Source: Rubrivivax sp. (GTDB taxonomy: Bacteria > Pseudomonadota > Gammaproteobacteria > Burkholderiales > Burkholderiaceae_C). From it: DNA of 64,000 nt. Under the pieces are notes generated by a model that ran no database searches, was not told the origin of the DNA, and saw only the letters and a list, made by a program, of their open reading frames with translations. Position 1 is the stretch's first letter. Every line of letters begins with the position of its first letter. Location of the stretch: contig JALHPF010000009.1 of NCBI GenBank assembly GCA_022842595.1, positions 1-64,000 on the forward strand, given 5' to 3'. This document shows, in pieces, positions 15,690-25,191 of the stretch. A program made the position numbers and the translations under genes.

Positions 15690-16495
15690 AGGCAGGCAGG
15701 GCCGCCTGGCTCTGGGGTCTGGCCGGTGGCGCGCTGGGCGCAGCGGTGGCCATCGTGGCCTGGGCGCCTGCCGCCTGGCTGGCCGGCGCCGTGGCCTCGG
15801 CCACGGGTGACCGGCTGCTGCTGGCCGACGCCGAGGGCACCGTGTGGCGCGGCAGCGCCGTTCCGGTCCTGACCGGCGGCAGCGGCAGCCGCGACGCCAG
15901 CGCACTGCCTGGCCGCATGCAGTGGCGGCTGGGCCTGGACGGCGCGGCGCTGGCGGTGCGCGCGCGCCATGCCTGCTGCATCAACGGCGAACTGCGGCTG
16001 CTCGTGCGGCCGGGGTTCGGCCGGCTGCGGGTCGAACTGCCGCCGGCGCAGGGCGCCATCGGCCAATGGCCGGCGGCCTGGCTGGCCGGGCTGGGCACAC
16101 CCTGGAACACGCTGCAGCCCAGTGGCTCGCTGCAGCTTTCCAGCCCCGGCCTGGTCGTCGAGAACGTGCAGGGCCGCTGGCGTGTGGACGGCCGCGCCGA
16201 ACTGGCGTTGAACGCTTTTGCCTCGCGCCTGTCCACGCTGGACGTGCTGGGCAGCTACACATTGGTTGTTGCCGGTGACGCGGCTGCTGCGCCAACCGGT
16301 GAAGCCGGCGCCACGCTCGACCTGGCGACCACCAGCGGCGCCTTGCTGCTGCAGGGCCAGGGGCAATGGGTGGCCTCCAAGCTGCGCTTCAACGGCCAGG
16401 CCAGTGCAGCGCCAGGCTCTGAAGCCGTGCTGAACAACCTGCTGAACATCATTGGCCGGCGCCAGGGCGCGCGGTCTGTCATTTCGATCGGATGA
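15686..16495 (+). CDS. gspN: Type II secretion protein GspN
   Basis: Accessory inner-membrane protein of the type II system, 269 residues, present in only some clusters and of unresolved role. One N-terminal membrane segment (about residues 5-35) precedes a periplasmic beta-rich domain with GTVWRGSA and VQGRWRVDGRAEL, the GspN signatures. The start is GTG 15686 in a GTGA overlap with gspM; the stop overlaps the gspD ATG. Confidence 0.88.
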   Translation: MKAGRAAWLWGLAGGALGAAVAIVAWAPAAWLAGAVASATGDRLLLADAEGTVWRGSAVPVLTGGSGSRDASALPGRMQWRLGLDGAALAVRARHACCINGELRLLVRPGFGRLRVELPPAQGAIGQWPAAWLAGLGTPWNTLQPSGSLQLSSPGLVVENVQGRWRVDGRAELALNAFASRLSTLDVLGSYTLVVAGDAAAAPTGEAGATLDLATTSGALLLQGQGQWVASKLRFNGQASAAPGSEAVLNNLLNIIGRRQGARSVISIG

Positions 16496-18720
16496 GCATG
16501 AACGCACCCCCCCAACACCCGGCACGCACGGCCCGCCCGGCCCGCCCACCTGTTCAACGGGCGCTGGTCCTGCTGTGCGCGCTGTCGATGGCCCTGCCGC
16601 TGGCGCCTGGCGCCGCGCTCGCCCAGGGCATCCAGTCGCGCGCGCCGGTCACCGTCAATTTCGTCAACGCCGACATCGAAGGCGTGACGCGGGCCTTCGC
16701 GGCGATGCTGAACCGGTCGATCGTCGTCGACCCGCGCGTGCGCGGCAGCATCACCGTCTACAGCGAGCAGCCACAGACCGTGGCCCAGGCCTGGCAGGGC
16801 TATCAGACGGCCCTGCGCGGACTGGGCTTCGCGGTGGTGGAAAGCGGCGGCCTGCTGAAGGTGGTGCCCGAGGCCGACGCCAAGCTGCAGACGAGCACGG
16901 TCTCGGTGGGCGAAGTGAAGGTTCGTGGCGACCAGGTCATCACGCAGATCTTCCCGCTGCGCTTCGAGAACCCGAACAGCCTGGTGGCCGTGCTGCGGCC
17001 GCTGATCAGTGCCAACAACACGATCAACGCCAACCCGGGCAACAACAGCCTGGTGATCACCGACTACGCCGAGAACCTGCAGCGCATCTCGCGCATCATC
17101 GCCGCGCTGGACCAGCCCACCGGCACCGACGTGGAAGTGGTGCCGCTGAAGCACGCCGTGGCCAGCGACCTGGCGCCGCTGGTGCAGCGACTGGCCGAAG
17201 GTGGTACTGCCGTACCCGGCGTACCGCAGGCCGCCGGTGGCGGCACCACCGTGCTGGTGGACTCGCGCAGCAATGCGCTGATCATCAAGGCCGCCAACGG
17301 CGCGCGCCTGGCGGCCATGCGCGCCACTATCGCCCGGCTCGACCAGCCGGTCGCGGCTGTCGGCCCCGGCGGCGGCATGTACGTGGTGCATCTGAAGAAC
17401 GCCGACGCGGTGCGCCTGGCCACCGTCGTGCGTGCCGCTTTCGGCAGCCAGGGCGGCAGCGGCGAAAGCGGCGCGAATACCGGCGCGCTGAACCGCACGA
17501 TGTCGGCCAACCTGAACCTGAACAACGCTGGCACGGGTGCCTCCGGCACCGCCAACCAGGCCGGCGCGCTGGGCGCCGGCGGCGGCACGGTTTCTTCACC
17601 GGCGGCGGTGTCCACCGGTGGCTTCATCCAGGCCGACCCGGCCACCAATTCGCTCATCATCACCGCGCCCGAGCCGCTGTACCGCCAGGTGCGCGCGATG
17701 ATCGACCAGCTGGACACGCGCCGGGCCCAGGTCTACATCGAAAGCATGATCGTCGAAGTGAGTGGCGGCGACTCTGCCGAGTTCGGCTTCCAGTGGCAGG
17801 GCCTGGGGGCCATCGGCAACACCTCCGGGGCGCTCGGTGGGGGTACGAACTTCAGCAGCGGCACAGGGGGCGCCATCATCGGCCCGGACGCCGACAGCAT
17901 CCTCGGCCAGCTGGCCGGGGGCAAGGGCCTGACCCTGGGTCTGCTGCGCCGCGCCGGCGCCGGGATCTCGCTGGCCGCCATCGCGCGGCTGCTGCAGTCG
18001 CAGGCCAACACCAACATCGTCAGCACGCCCAACCTGATCACGCTGGACAACGAGGAAGCCAAGATCGTCGTCGGCGAGAACGTGCCGTTCATCACCGGCC
18101 AGTTCACCGGTGCGGGTGGCAGCGGTGTCAACACCAACCCCTTCCAGACGATCGAGCGCAAGGACGTGGGCATCACGCTGCGCATCAAGCCGCAGATCGG
18201 CGAAGGCGGCGCGGTGCGCATGACCATCTTCCAGGAACAGAGCAGCGTCAAGTCCGACGTCGCCGCCGGCACCAGCAATGCCGGCCCCAGCACCACCAAG
18301 CGCAGCATCGAGAACACGGTGGTGGTGGACGACGGGCAGATCCTGGTGCTGGGCGGCCTGATCGAGGACCGCTTCATCGACAACAAGAGCAAGGTGCCCC
18401 TGCTTGGCGACATTCCTTACCTGGGCGCGTTGTTCCGCAGCGAAAGCCGCGAGCGCCGGCGCACGAACCTGATGGTGTTCCTGCGCCCGATCGTGATGCG
18501 CGACGCCGACAGTGCCAATCGCTTCTCGATCGACCGCTACGAACAGATCCGCGGTCAGCAGAAGGACATGCAGCCGAACGTCACGCCGCTGATCCCGATC
18601 AACGAGACCCCGGTGCTGCCGCCGATGCGTGCGCCGAGCGAGCCAGCGTCCACGACCTTGCCGCCGCTGGCACCGCCGCCGCCGCCCGAAGCCGCCGCCT
18701 CGTCACCCAGCCCCACCTGA
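16492..18720 (+). CDS. gspD: Type II secretion secretin GspD
   Basis: Outer-membrane secretin channel, 742 residues. It has a signal peptide ending near residue 44 (AALA|Q), then the N0 domain (about 50-125), N1, N2 and N3 repeats (GDQVITQIFPLRF, VEVVPLKHA, MYVVHLKNADA), and the C-terminal secretin domain (about 405-665, with VPFITG and NTVVVDDGQILVLGGLI). A Gly/Ala/Asn-rich insert interrupts N3 near 320-370. A Pro-rich tail (about 700-742) follows, where a pilotin- or peptidoglycan-contacting S domain often sits. Overlaps gspN by 4 bases. Confidence 0.96.
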   Translation: MSMNAPPQHPARTARPARPPVQRALVLLCALSMALPLAPGAALAQGIQSRAPVTVNFVNADIEGVTRAFAAMLNRSIVVDPRVRGSITVYSEQPQTVAQAWQGYQTALRGLGFAVVESGGLLKVVPEADAKLQTSTVSVGEVKVRGDQVITQIFPLRFENPNSLVAVLRPLISANNTINANPGNNSLVITDYAENLQRISRIIAALDQPTGTDVEVVPLKHAVASDLAPLVQRLAEGGTAVPGVPQAAGGGTTVLVDSRSNALIIKAANGARLAAMRATIARLDQPVAAVGPGGGMYVVHLKNADAVRLATVVRAAFGSQGGSGESGANTGALNRTMSANLNLNNAGTGASGTANQAGALGAGGGTVSSPAAVSTGGFIQADPATNSLIITAPEPLYRQVRAMIDQLDTRRAQVYIESMIVEVSGGDSAEFGFQWQGLGAIGNTSGALGGGTNFSSGTGGAIIGPDADSILGQLAGGKGLTLGLLRRAGAGISLAAIARLLQSQANTNIVSTPNLITLDNEEAKIVVGENVPFITGQFTGAGGSGVNTNPFQTIERKDVGITLRIKPQIGEGGAVRMTIFQEQSSVKSDVAAGTSNAGPSTTKRSIENTVVVDDGQILVLGGLIEDRFIDNKSKVPLLGDIPYLGALFRSESRERRRTNLMVFLRPIVMRDADSANRFSIDRYEQIRGQQKDMQPNVTPLIPINETPVLPPMRAPSEPASTTLPPLAPPPPPEAAASSPSPT

Positions 18721-18735
18721 AGCGCAGCGACGACC

Positions 18736-20157
18736 ATGGGTTCACGCCACCCCTTGCCCTACGCCTTCGCCAAGGCCAACACGCTGCTGCTGGAAGACGA
18801 CGGTGAACAGCTGGTGCTGTGGGCCGGCGAGAGCACGCCGTCGTCAGCGCTGGCCGAAGTGACCCGCCTGTTCGAGATCGACAGTTTCGAGCGCGAAACC
18901 AATGAAGCGCTGACGCAGCGCATCAGCGTCGTCTATGCCGGCGGCGAAAGCAGTGCCGCGGCGGTCATCGGTGAAGTCGAAAGCGGCGTCGACCTGAGCC
19001 GCATGATGCAGGACCTGCCGGCCGTGGAGGACCTGCTGGAAGCGGCCAACGACGCGCCCATCATCCGCATGCTCAATGCCTTGCTGACGCAGGCTGCGAA
19101 GGACGGCGCATCGGACATCCACATCGAACCGTATGAACGCAGCAGCGCCGTGCGCTTCCGCGTCGACGGCACGCTGCGCGAGGTGGTGCAGCCGAACAAG
19201 GCGCTGCATGCGGCGCTGATCAGCCGGCTGAAGATCATGGCCGAGCTCGACATCGCAGAAAAACGCCTGCCGCAGGACGGCCGCATCAGCCTGCGCATCG
19301 GCGGCCGCGCGATCGACGTGCGGGTGAGCACGCTGCCTTCGTCGCACGGCGAACGCGCGGTGCTGCGGCTTCTGGACAAGAGCGAATCCAAGTTCACGCT
19401 CGAAGGCCTGGGCATGGGCGCCGATGTCCTGAAGTCGTTCAACAAGCTCGTGAAGCAGCCGCATGGCATCGTGCTCGTCACCGGGCCCACCGGCTCGGGC
19501 AAGACGACCACGCTGTACGCCAGCCTGGGGCGTGTCGACACTGCCACCACCAACATCCTGACGGTGGAGGACCCGGTCGAATATGAGCTGCAGGGCATCG
19601 GCCAGACGCAGGTGAATCCGAAGATCGACCTGACATTCGCCAAGGCCCTGCGCGCCATCCTGCGCCAGGACCCGGACGTCATCATGATCGGCGAGATCCG
19701 CGACTTCGAGACCGCGCAGATCGCCATCCAGGCCAGCCTCACCGGCCACCTGGTGCTGGCTACGGTGCACACCAACGACGCCGTGAGCAGCGTCACCCGC
19801 CTCATCGACATGGGCGTGGAGCCTTTCCTGCTGTCCAGCAGCCTGCTGGGCGTGCTGGCCCAGCGCTTGGTGCGCAAGCTGTGCCCGCTGTGCAAGCGCG
19901 AAGACTCGCGCGGCCACTGGCACCCGGTGGGCTGCGACCACTGCGGGCACACCGGCTACAAGGGCCGCACGGGCGTCTACGAGCTGATGGTGGCCGACGA
20001 AAAGCTGCGCGCGCTGATCCACAACCGCGTGGGCGAGAACCAGCTGTTCGTGGCTGCCGAGGCCGGGGGCCTGCGCTCGATGCGCGAGGACGGCCAGCGC
20101 CTGGTCGAGGCCGGCATCACTTCGCCCGAAGAAGTCTTGCGCGTGACCCGTGAATAG
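18736..20157 (+). CDS. gspE: Type II secretion ATPase GspE
   Basis: Cytoplasmic hexameric ATPase that powers pseudopilus assembly, 473 residues. It shows Walker [12 protein letters not shown] (about 250-260), an Asp-box region, a Walker B-like MIGEIRD, and the His box [14 protein letters not shown] zinc-binding module with two CxxC pairs (CPLC near 383, CDHC near 400) is present, as in type II but not all type IV ATPases. It starts 15 bases after gspD with a GGTTC-poor leader, so coupling is likely. Confidence 0.96.
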   Translation: MGSRHPLPYAFAKANTLLLEDDGEQLVLWAGESTPSSALAEVTRLFEIDSFERETNEALTQRISVVYAGGESSAAAVIGEVESGVDLSRMMQDLPAVEDLLEAANDAPIIRMLNALLTQAAKDGASDIHIEPYERSSAVRFRVDGTLREVVQPNKALHAALISRLKIMAELDIAEKRLPQDGRISLRIGGRAIDVRVSTLPSSHGERAVLRLLDKSESKFTLEGLGMGADVLKSFNKLVKQPHGIVLVTGPTGSGKTTTLYASLGRVDTATTNILTVEDPVEYELQGIGQTQVNPKIDLTFAKALRAILRQDPDVIMIGEIRDFETAQIAIQASLTGHLVLATVHTNDAVSSVTRLIDMGVEPFLLSSSLLGVLAQRLVRKLCPLCKREDSRGHWHPVGCDHCGHTGYKGRTGVYELMVADEKLRALIHNRVGENQLFVAAEAGGLRSMREDGQRLVEAGITSPEEVLRVTRE

Positions 20158-20170
20158 CGCCTGACCCCCG

Positions 20171-21385
20171 ATGCCCGCCTACCGATTCGAAGCGCTCGAC
20201 GCCGCCGGCAAGACCCAGGGCGGCCTGCTCGAGGCCGACAACGTGAAGGCCGCGCGCGGCCAGTTGCGTGCCCGTTCGCTGGTGCCGCTGGCAGTGACGC
20301 CGGTGACCACGGCCACCACCGACGGCACCGCGCCGAAGTTCCGCGGGCGGGTGTTCGGTGCCACCGGCCTCACGGTGTGGACCCGGCAGCTGGCCGGCCT
20401 GGTGGGCTCGGGTCTGCCGCTGGAGCGGGCGCTGACGGCGCTGGCCGACGAAGCCGAGGAACCGCGCCAGCGTGAACTGGTGGCGCACCTGAAGAGCGAA
20501 GTCAACGGCGGCAGCCCGTTTGCCCGCGCCCTGGCCACGGCCCCGCGTGAATTCGACGAGGTCTACCGCGCCGTGGTCGCGGCCGGTGAACAGAGTGGCG
20601 CGCTCGGCGCCGTGCTCGAACGCCTGGCCGACGACCTGGAGCAGCAGCAGGCCCTGCGTGCCAAGGTCACCGGCGCCATGCTTTACCCGGCCATCGTCTC
20701 GCTGGTGGCCATCGTCATCGTCATCGTGCTCATGACCTACGTGGTGCCGCAGATTGCCGGCGTCTTCACCAGCAGCAAGCGCGCCTTGCCGACGCTGACC
20801 GTGGTGATGCTGGCCATCAGCGCCTTCGTGCGCAGCTGGGGCTGGGCCGTGCTGCTGCTGCTGGGCGGCGGCATCACGATGTTCACGTTGGCCCGGCGCA
20901 ACCCCGGCTTCCACGAGCGCAGCGACGCCTTCCTGCTGCGCACGCCGTTCTTCGGCCGGCTCGCGCGGGGCTACAACGCCGCGCGCTTCGGCGGCACGCT
21001 GGCGATGCTGGCCGGTGCCGGCGTGCCGATCCTGAAGGCGCTGCAGGCTGCCGCCGAGACCCTGGGCAACCGCGCAATGCGCGCCGACGCGATGGACGCG
21101 CTGGTGCAGGTGCGTGAAGGTGCGCCGCTGGCCAGCGCGCTGGCCGCGAAGAAGCGTTTCCCTGGCCTGTTGGCGATGTTTGCACGCCTGGGCGAGCAGA
21201 CCGGCCAGCTGCCGCTGATGCTGCAGCGCGCGTCGAACCAGATGTCGGCCGAGGTCCAGCGCCGCGCCATTGCCGCAGCGACCATCCTGGAGCCACTGCT
21301 CATCGTCGTGATGGGCGTGGTCGTGATCCTGATCATGCTGGCGGTGATGCTGCCGATCATGCAGATCAACAGCTTCGTGAAGTAG
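20171..21385 (+). CDS. gspF: Type II secretion platform protein GspF
   Basis: Polytopic inner-membrane platform protein, 404 residues. It has two homologous cytoplasmic helical domains (about 70-195 and 270-400) separated by membrane segments (AIVSLVAIVIVIVLMTYVV and a second near 215-240) and a third helix at the C-terminus (LIVVMGVVVILIMLAVMLP). It is the last gene of the gsp operon and is convergent with tatC; the 16 bases between them plus flanks form a weak GC-rich inverted repeat without a T run. Confidence 0.95.
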   Translation: MPAYRFEALDAAGKTQGGLLEADNVKAARGQLRARSLVPLAVTPVTTATTDGTAPKFRGRVFGATGLTVWTRQLAGLVGSGLPLERALTALADEAEEPRQRELVAHLKSEVNGGSPFARALATAPREFDEVYRAVVAAGEQSGALGAVLERLADDLEQQQALRAKVTGAMLYPAIVSLVAIVIVIVLMTYVVPQIAGVFTSSKRALPTLTVVMLAISAFVRSWGWAVLLLLGGGITMFTLARRNPGFHERSDAFLLRTPFFGRLARGYNAARFGGTLAMLAGAGVPILKALQAAAETLGNRAMRADAMDALVQVREGAPLASALAAKKRFPGLLAMFARLGEQTGQLPLMLQRASNQMSAEVQRRAIAAATILEPLLIVVMGVVVILIMLAVMLPIMQINSFVK

Positions 21386-21401
21386 CCGCCGGCCTGGCGC
21401 T

Positions 21402-22196
21402 TCAGGCGGCCGGCTTGTCGCTGGCGGGCTGCTCTTGCGGCGCCTGGGTGTTCTTGATGAAGATCTTCGCCGCGATGATGCCGATCTCGTACAGGATGCA
21501 CATCGGAATGGCCAGCGCCAGCTGCGAGATCACGTCCGGTGGCGTGACCACCGCCGCGATGATGAAGGCACAGACGATGAAGTAGCCGCGGAACTTCTGC
21601 AGCTGCTCGATGGTGACGATGCCCATGCGCGCCAGCACGATGACGGCAATGGGCACCTCGAAGGCGATGCCGAACACCAGGAACAGCGTGAGCACGAAGC
21701 CGAAGTACTGCTCGATGTCAGGCGCGGCGGTGATGCTCGTGGGGGCGAAGGCCTGGATGAACTTCGCCATGCCCGGAATCACCAGGAAATAGCAGAACGC
21801 CACGCCGGCCACGAACAGCAACGTGCTCGACACCACCAGCGGCAGCACCAGCTTCTTCTCGTGCGAATACAGGCCCGGTGCCACGAAGGCCCACACCTGG
21901 TACAGCACGATGGGCAGGGCGATCATGAACGCCGCCATCAAGGTGATCTTCAGCGGCACCAGGATGGGGCTGATGACGTTGGTGGCGATCAGCGTCGCGC
22001 CCTTGGGCAGGTGCGCCACAAGCGGTGCTGCGAGCAGGTCGTACAGGCCCGAGGGGCCGGGGTACAGCGCCAGCACCGCGAAGGCGATGGCCACGGCGAT
22101 CACAGCGCGGATGAGCCGGTCGCGCAGTTCGATCAGGTGCGAGACGAAGGGCTGTTCGGTGCCTTCGAGTTCGTCTTTCGGCGGAGTGGTGCTCAT
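21402..22196 (-). CDS. tatC: Sec-independent protein translocase TatC
   Basis: Polytopic inner-membrane receptor for twin-arginine signal peptides, 264 residues with six predicted helices. Family landmarks are the N-terminal FVSHLIELRDRL and the loop FxxxFGIAFEVPIA. ATG 22196 overlaps the tatB stop by one base. The start at 22286 in the longer frame is rejected because it lies inside tatB. Confidence 0.96.
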   Translation of the reverse strand: MSTTPPKDELEGTEQPFVSHLIELRDRLIRAVIAVAIAFAVLALYPGPSGLYDLLAAPLVAHLPKGATLIATNVISPILVPLKITLMAAFMIALPIVLYQVWAFVAPGLYSHEKKLVLPLVVSSTLLFVAGVAFCYFLVIPGMAKFIQAFAPTSITAAPDIEQYFGFVLTLFLVFGIAFEVPIAVIVLARMGIVTIEQLQKFRGYFIVCAFIIAAVVTPPDVISQLALAIPMCILYEIGIIAAKIFIKNTQAPQEQPASDKPAA

Positions 22197-22699
22197 CAGC
22201 GCCCCATGCCCGGCGGCCGGAAGCGTGCCACGCGTGCTGCGCCTGACTGCGCCCGGCCGCGGATGCCGTGGCGCTGCTTGTACCACTGCGGCATGGCGCC
22301 GCGCTTCAGGCGCCAGTTCTTCTTCGGCCGACTGTAGCTGGGCGGCGGCAGCGGCGCGGGTTCGTAGGGGATGTGGTTGTCGCTGCCGATGCTGCCGTCG
22401 GTGAGCCCCGCAGTGGCGCTATTCCAGTCGTTCTGGAAGGCGGCGCTGGCCGAGTCGACTTCGCTGCGCACGGTCTGCTGGACGTTGCGCGCGGCGTCCT
22501 CGAAATCGGTCTTCATCTTCTTGAGCTCGTCGAGCTCGATCGAGCGGTTCACTTCGGCCTTGACATCGGCCACGTAACGCTGCGCCTTGCCGAAGAGGTG
22601 GCCCACGGTGCGGGCCAGCTTGGGCAGTTTCTCGGGGCCGATGACGATCAGGGCCACGGCGCCGATGAGGGCGATCTTGTCGAAACCGAAGTCGATCAT
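22196..22699 (-). CDS. tatB: Sec-independent protein translocase TatB
   Basis: Membrane-anchored TatB, 167 residues. It begins [26 protein letters not shown], with the Glu in the N-terminal helix, the GPEKLP hinge and the amphipathic helix that define TatB. The tail has the C-terminal [15 protein letters not shown] basic stretch common in betaproteobacteria. It lies 72 bases after tatA and one base ahead of tatC. Confidence 0.94.
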   Translation of the reverse strand: MIDFGFDKIALIGAVALIVIGPEKLPKLARTVGHLFGKAQRYVADVKAEVNRSIELDELKKMKTDFEDAARNVQQTVRSEVDSASAAFQNDWNSATAGLTDGSIGSDNHIPYEPAPLPPPSYSRPKKNWRLKRGAMPQWYKQRHGIRGRAQSGAARVARFRPPGMGR

Positions 22700-22771
22700 G
22701 TCGGGTTGGGCTGCCGGGCCTGCGCGCAAGTGGTGGCCGGGCAGGGTGCCCGGTCAGCGCGCGGCGAAGCG

Positions 22772-23014
22772 TCAGCTCTTGGTCTTGGCCTCGACGTCGA
22801 CGGTCTGCGAGTCGGCCTTGCGGGCGGTCACCTGCTGCGCGGGCGCAGCGCTGCCGTCGGCCTCGGCCGTTTCACCGGCGCCCTTGACGCCGTCCTTGAA
22901 GCCCTTGACGGCGCTGCCGAGGTCTGAACCGATGTTGCGAAGCTTCTTGGTGCCGAAGATCACCACGACGACCAGCAACACGATCAGCCAATGCCAGATG
23001 CTGAACGAACCCAT
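22772..23014 (-). CDS. tatA: Sec-independent protein translocase TatA
   Basis: Pore-forming TatA, 80 residues: a short N-terminal membrane helix ([20 protein letters not shown]), the FGTKKLRN hinge, an amphipathic helix ([14 protein letters not shown]) and a polar tail. A strong ribosome binding site (AGGAGAA) precedes the ATG. It heads tatABC after the his-operon end genes. Confidence 0.96.
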   Translation of the reverse strand: MGSFSIWHWLIVLLVVVVIFGTKKLRNIGSDLGSAVKGFKDGVKGAGETAEADGSAAPAQQVTARKADSQTVDVEAKTKS

Positions 23015-23129
23015 GATCTTTTCTCCTGAAAGGAACCCGCCATTCTAGGTGACGGGCCGTCAAGCGTTGATGTCACTGCCCATGCCCGCACCGGGGCTGG
23101 CGGGCAGGGCGATACGAAAACCGGTCAGG

Positions 23130-23477
23130 CTAGCCCTTGGCCCAGGGCCTGGGGCCGCCCATCACGTGCATGTGCAGGTGGTAGACCTCCTGCATGCCAT
23201 CGGGCCCGGTATTGATGAGCGTACGAAAACCATTCGTCACCCCCAGTTGTTTCATCAGCCGCGGTGCCAGGCCGAGCATGCGGCCGAGCAGGGCGTCGTG
23301 TTCGGGGCCGACGGTGTCGAGGTTGGCAATATGCGCCTTCGGGATGACGAGCACATGCACCGGCGCCCAGGGGTGGATGTCGTGGAAGGCCAGGAGTTCA
23401 TCGTCCTCGAACACCTTCCGTGAGGGAATGTGCCCGGCGACGATCTTGCAGAAGAGGCAGTTCGGGTCGGCGCTCAT
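23130..23477 (-). CDS. HIT family purine nucleotide-binding protein
   Basis: Histidine-triad nucleoside phosphoramidase of the HinT branch, 115 residues. It starts with CLFCKIVAGHIPS and ends with the triad HLHMHVMGG (about 99-107). It probably hydrolyses AMP-lysine or AMP-amidates in the cytoplasm. It lies between the 122-residue membrane protein and tatA in the same direction, a conserved betaproteobacterial order. Confidence 0.94.
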   Translation of the reverse strand: MSADPNCLFCKIVAGHIPSRKVFEDDELLAFHDIHPWAPVHVLVIPKAHIANLDTVGPEHDALLGRMLGLAPRLMKQLGVTNGFRTLINTGPDGMQEVYHLHMHVMGGPRPWAKG

Positions 23478-23512
23478 GGGGGTGTCATCGGGAAATCAGG
23501 CAAAAGCCTCGT

Positions 23513-23881
23513 TCAGGCAGCGGGCTGCGGCATGGGGCGATTCTCGATGAACATCCACCAGCCACGTATGAAGCGGTACAGGTACCACAGGCCGATGACC
23601 GACCAGGCCACCCAGCCGGGAAACACGAAGAAGGCCCACAGCGGCAGCGTCAGCAGCAGCCACAGCAGCGTGAACCAGAAGCTGCGCGCCTGCCAGCGGA
23701 AGTGGCTGCGGAAGAAATCGTCCGGCAGCTCGTTGCGCTTCACGAGGTTCAGGATCAGCGCCACCACCGAGAACACCCCGGCCGAAAAGAACGACAGCGT
23801 GTGCAGGCCGTACATCAGGTGGGTCAGCAGCACCAGGTTGCTGCGCTGGTCGCTGGTCTGGGGCACGGCGATGGGGTTCAT
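23513..23881 (-). CDS. Small inner-membrane protein, function unknown
   Basis: Protein of 122 residues with three predicted membrane segments (about 18-48, 68-88 and 90-110), the last rich in Trp and Tyr. It resembles DUF4870-type membrane proteins and is often found after hisE in betaproteobacteria, which is its only functional clue. Its ATG overlaps the hisE stop by 4 bases, so it is cotranslated with the histidine genes. Confidence 0.8.
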   Translation of the reverse strand: MNPIAVPQTSDQRSNLVLLTHLMYGLHTLSFFSAGVFSVVALILNLVKRNELPDDFFRSHFRWQARSFWFTLLWLLLTLPLWAFFVFPGWVAWSVIGLWYLYRFIRGWWMFIENRPMPQPAA

Positions 23882-24261
23882 GGCACGGGTCCTTGCTTGA
23901 TGTTCATGGCTTCGGCCTCGCGCGTGTGGGCCTTGCGCAAGGCAAACTCTTCCAGCCCCGACAGGCCTTCGCGCCGCGCCAGTTCGGCCAGCACGTCCTG
24001 GGGGTGCAGGTCATAGGCCTGCAGGGCCACCAGGCAGTGGAACCACAGGTCGGCCATCTCGGCCACGATCTTCGGGCGGTCGGCGTCCTTGGCCGCCATC
24101 ACGACTTCGGTGGCTTCTTCACCGATCTTTTTCAAGATGGCGTCGGGACCCTTGCTCAACAAGCGGGCGACGTAACTTTTTTCGGGGTCACCGCCGGCTT
24201 CAGGGCGGCGCGACGCGATGACCGCAGCCAGTCGGGTGAGCGTGTCGGGGCTTGTCGTCAC
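23878..24261 (-). CDS. hisE: Phosphoribosyl-ATP diphosphatase
   Basis: Second step of histidine synthesis: removes pyrophosphate from phosphoribosyl-ATP. The 127-residue protein has the MazG-like helical signature [16 protein letters not shown] followed by [13 protein letters not shown], with the metal-binding Glu/Asp residues. It overlaps hisI and the next gene by 4 bases each. The C-terminal extension after LARREG is normal for this branch. Confidence 0.96.
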   Translation of the reverse strand: MTTSPDTLTRLAAVIASRRPEAGGDPEKSYVARLLSKGPDAILKKIGEEATEVVMAAKDADRPKIVAEMADLWFHCLVALQAYDLHPQDVLAELARREGLSGLEEFALRKAHTREAEAMNIKQGPVP

Positions 24262-24644
24262 TTGTAGATGCTTTCTGGATCTTTCAATACCGGTTCAACG
24301 GCATGCCAGACGTCGCCTTCCAGGCGCTGGAAGAAGCAGCTGTGGCGCCCGGTGTGGCAGGCGATCGGCGGCTGCCCCTGCTGCGTCACCTTGAGCAGCA
24401 CGACATCGGCGTCGCAGTCGATGCGGATGTCGTGAACCTGCTGGAAGTGGCCCGATTCCTCGCCCTTGTGCCACAGGCGCTGGCGCGAACGGCTCCAGTA
24501 CACAGCCTGGCCGCGCAAGGCGGTGGCGGCCAGGGCTTCGCGGTTCATCCAGGCGAACATCAGCACCTCATTGCTGCCTTGTTCCTGGGCGATCACGGGC
24601 ACCAGGCCGTCGCGGTCCCACTTCACGGTGTCGAGCCAGTTCAT
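24258..24644 (-). CDS. hisI: Phosphoribosyl-AMP cyclohydrolase
   Basis: Third step of histidine synthesis: opens the adenine ring of phosphoribosyl-AMP. The 128-residue stand-alone enzyme has the zinc and magnesium ligand motifs DCDAD and CHTGRHSCF, plus the substrate loop [20 protein letters not shown] 24644 is chosen over 24662 because relatives start with this Trp-rich segment. The gene sits 10 bases after the Nudix gene. Confidence 0.96.
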   Translation of the reverse strand: MNWLDTVKWDRDGLVPVIAQEQGSNEVLMFAWMNREALAATALRGQAVYWSRSRQRLWHKGEESGHFQQVHDIRIDCDADVVLLKVTQQGQPPIACHTGRHSCFFQRLEGDVWHAVEPVLKDPESIYK

Positions 24645-24654
24645 GGCCGGCAGT

Positions 24655-25191
24655 CTAGCCAATCGCCGTGTCGGAATGGGTGGGGCCGGTGAAGGCCCGT
24701 TCCTGGGCGAACCAGCGCAGCACCGGCACGGTGCCCGGCAGCACCGGCGTCACCACCACCGGCAGTGTCTGCCAGGCCATGGCCTGGCCTTCGCGCATCT
24801 CGAAGTCGCCCTGCCAGTCGAAGACCTTGCAGAAGTGCAGCCGTACCAGGGCGTGCGGGTAGTCGAAGACTTCCTGCTGCCAGGGCTGGGGTGTGCCGAT
24901 GGTGATGCCCAGCTCTTCCTGCAGTTCCCGCCGCAGCGCCTGTTCGACGGTTTCGCCCGGCTCGAATTTGCCGCCCGGGAATTCCCAGTAGCCGGCGTAG
25001 ACCTTGCCGGGCGGGCGTGTGGTCAGCAGGAAACGGCCCTGGCCGTCGATGAGCACGCCCACCGCGACGTCCACCGGACGGCGCGCCGCCTGGTTCTCGA
25101 CGTCCACCGGACGGCGCGCCGCCTGGTTCTCGACGTCCACCGGACGGCGCGCCGCCTGGTTCTCGACATCCTGGGCCTGGCGTTCAGCCAC
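24655..25191 (-). CDS. Nudix hydrolase (MutT-like) with triplicated N-terminal repeat
   Basis: Nudix hydrolase, 178 residues, likely a nucleotide pool sanitising enzyme such as 8-oxo-dGTPase. The Nudix box [21 protein letters not shown] lies at about residues 76-97 (quoted piecewise from the sequence), and a [10 protein letters not shown] strand starts the fold. The start is GTG 25191, overlapping the DUF815 gene stop by 8 bases. Before the fold are three identical 11-residue repeats ([11 protein letters not shown]), coded by a perfect 33-bp triplication; relatives normally go straight into [10 protein letters not shown], so the protein carries about 22 extra residues. Confidence 0.88.
   Translation of the reverse strand: MAERQAQDVENQAARRPVDVENQAARRPVDVENQAARRPVDVAVGVLIDGQGRFLLTTRPPGKVYAGYWEFPGGKFEPGETVEQALRRELQEELGITIGTPQPWQQEVFDYPHALVRLHFCKVFDWQGDFEMREGQAMAWQTLPVVVTPVLPGTVPVLRWFAQERAFTGPTHSDTAIG
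25065..25163. repeat. Three perfect tandem copies of a 33-bp unit
   Basis: Units at 25065-25097, 25098-25130 and 25131-25163 are identical, and a few matching bases continue at each side. The unit length keeps the reading frame of the Nudix gene, inserting 11 residues per copy. Identity of all copies suggests recent expansion. Confidence 0.95.
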
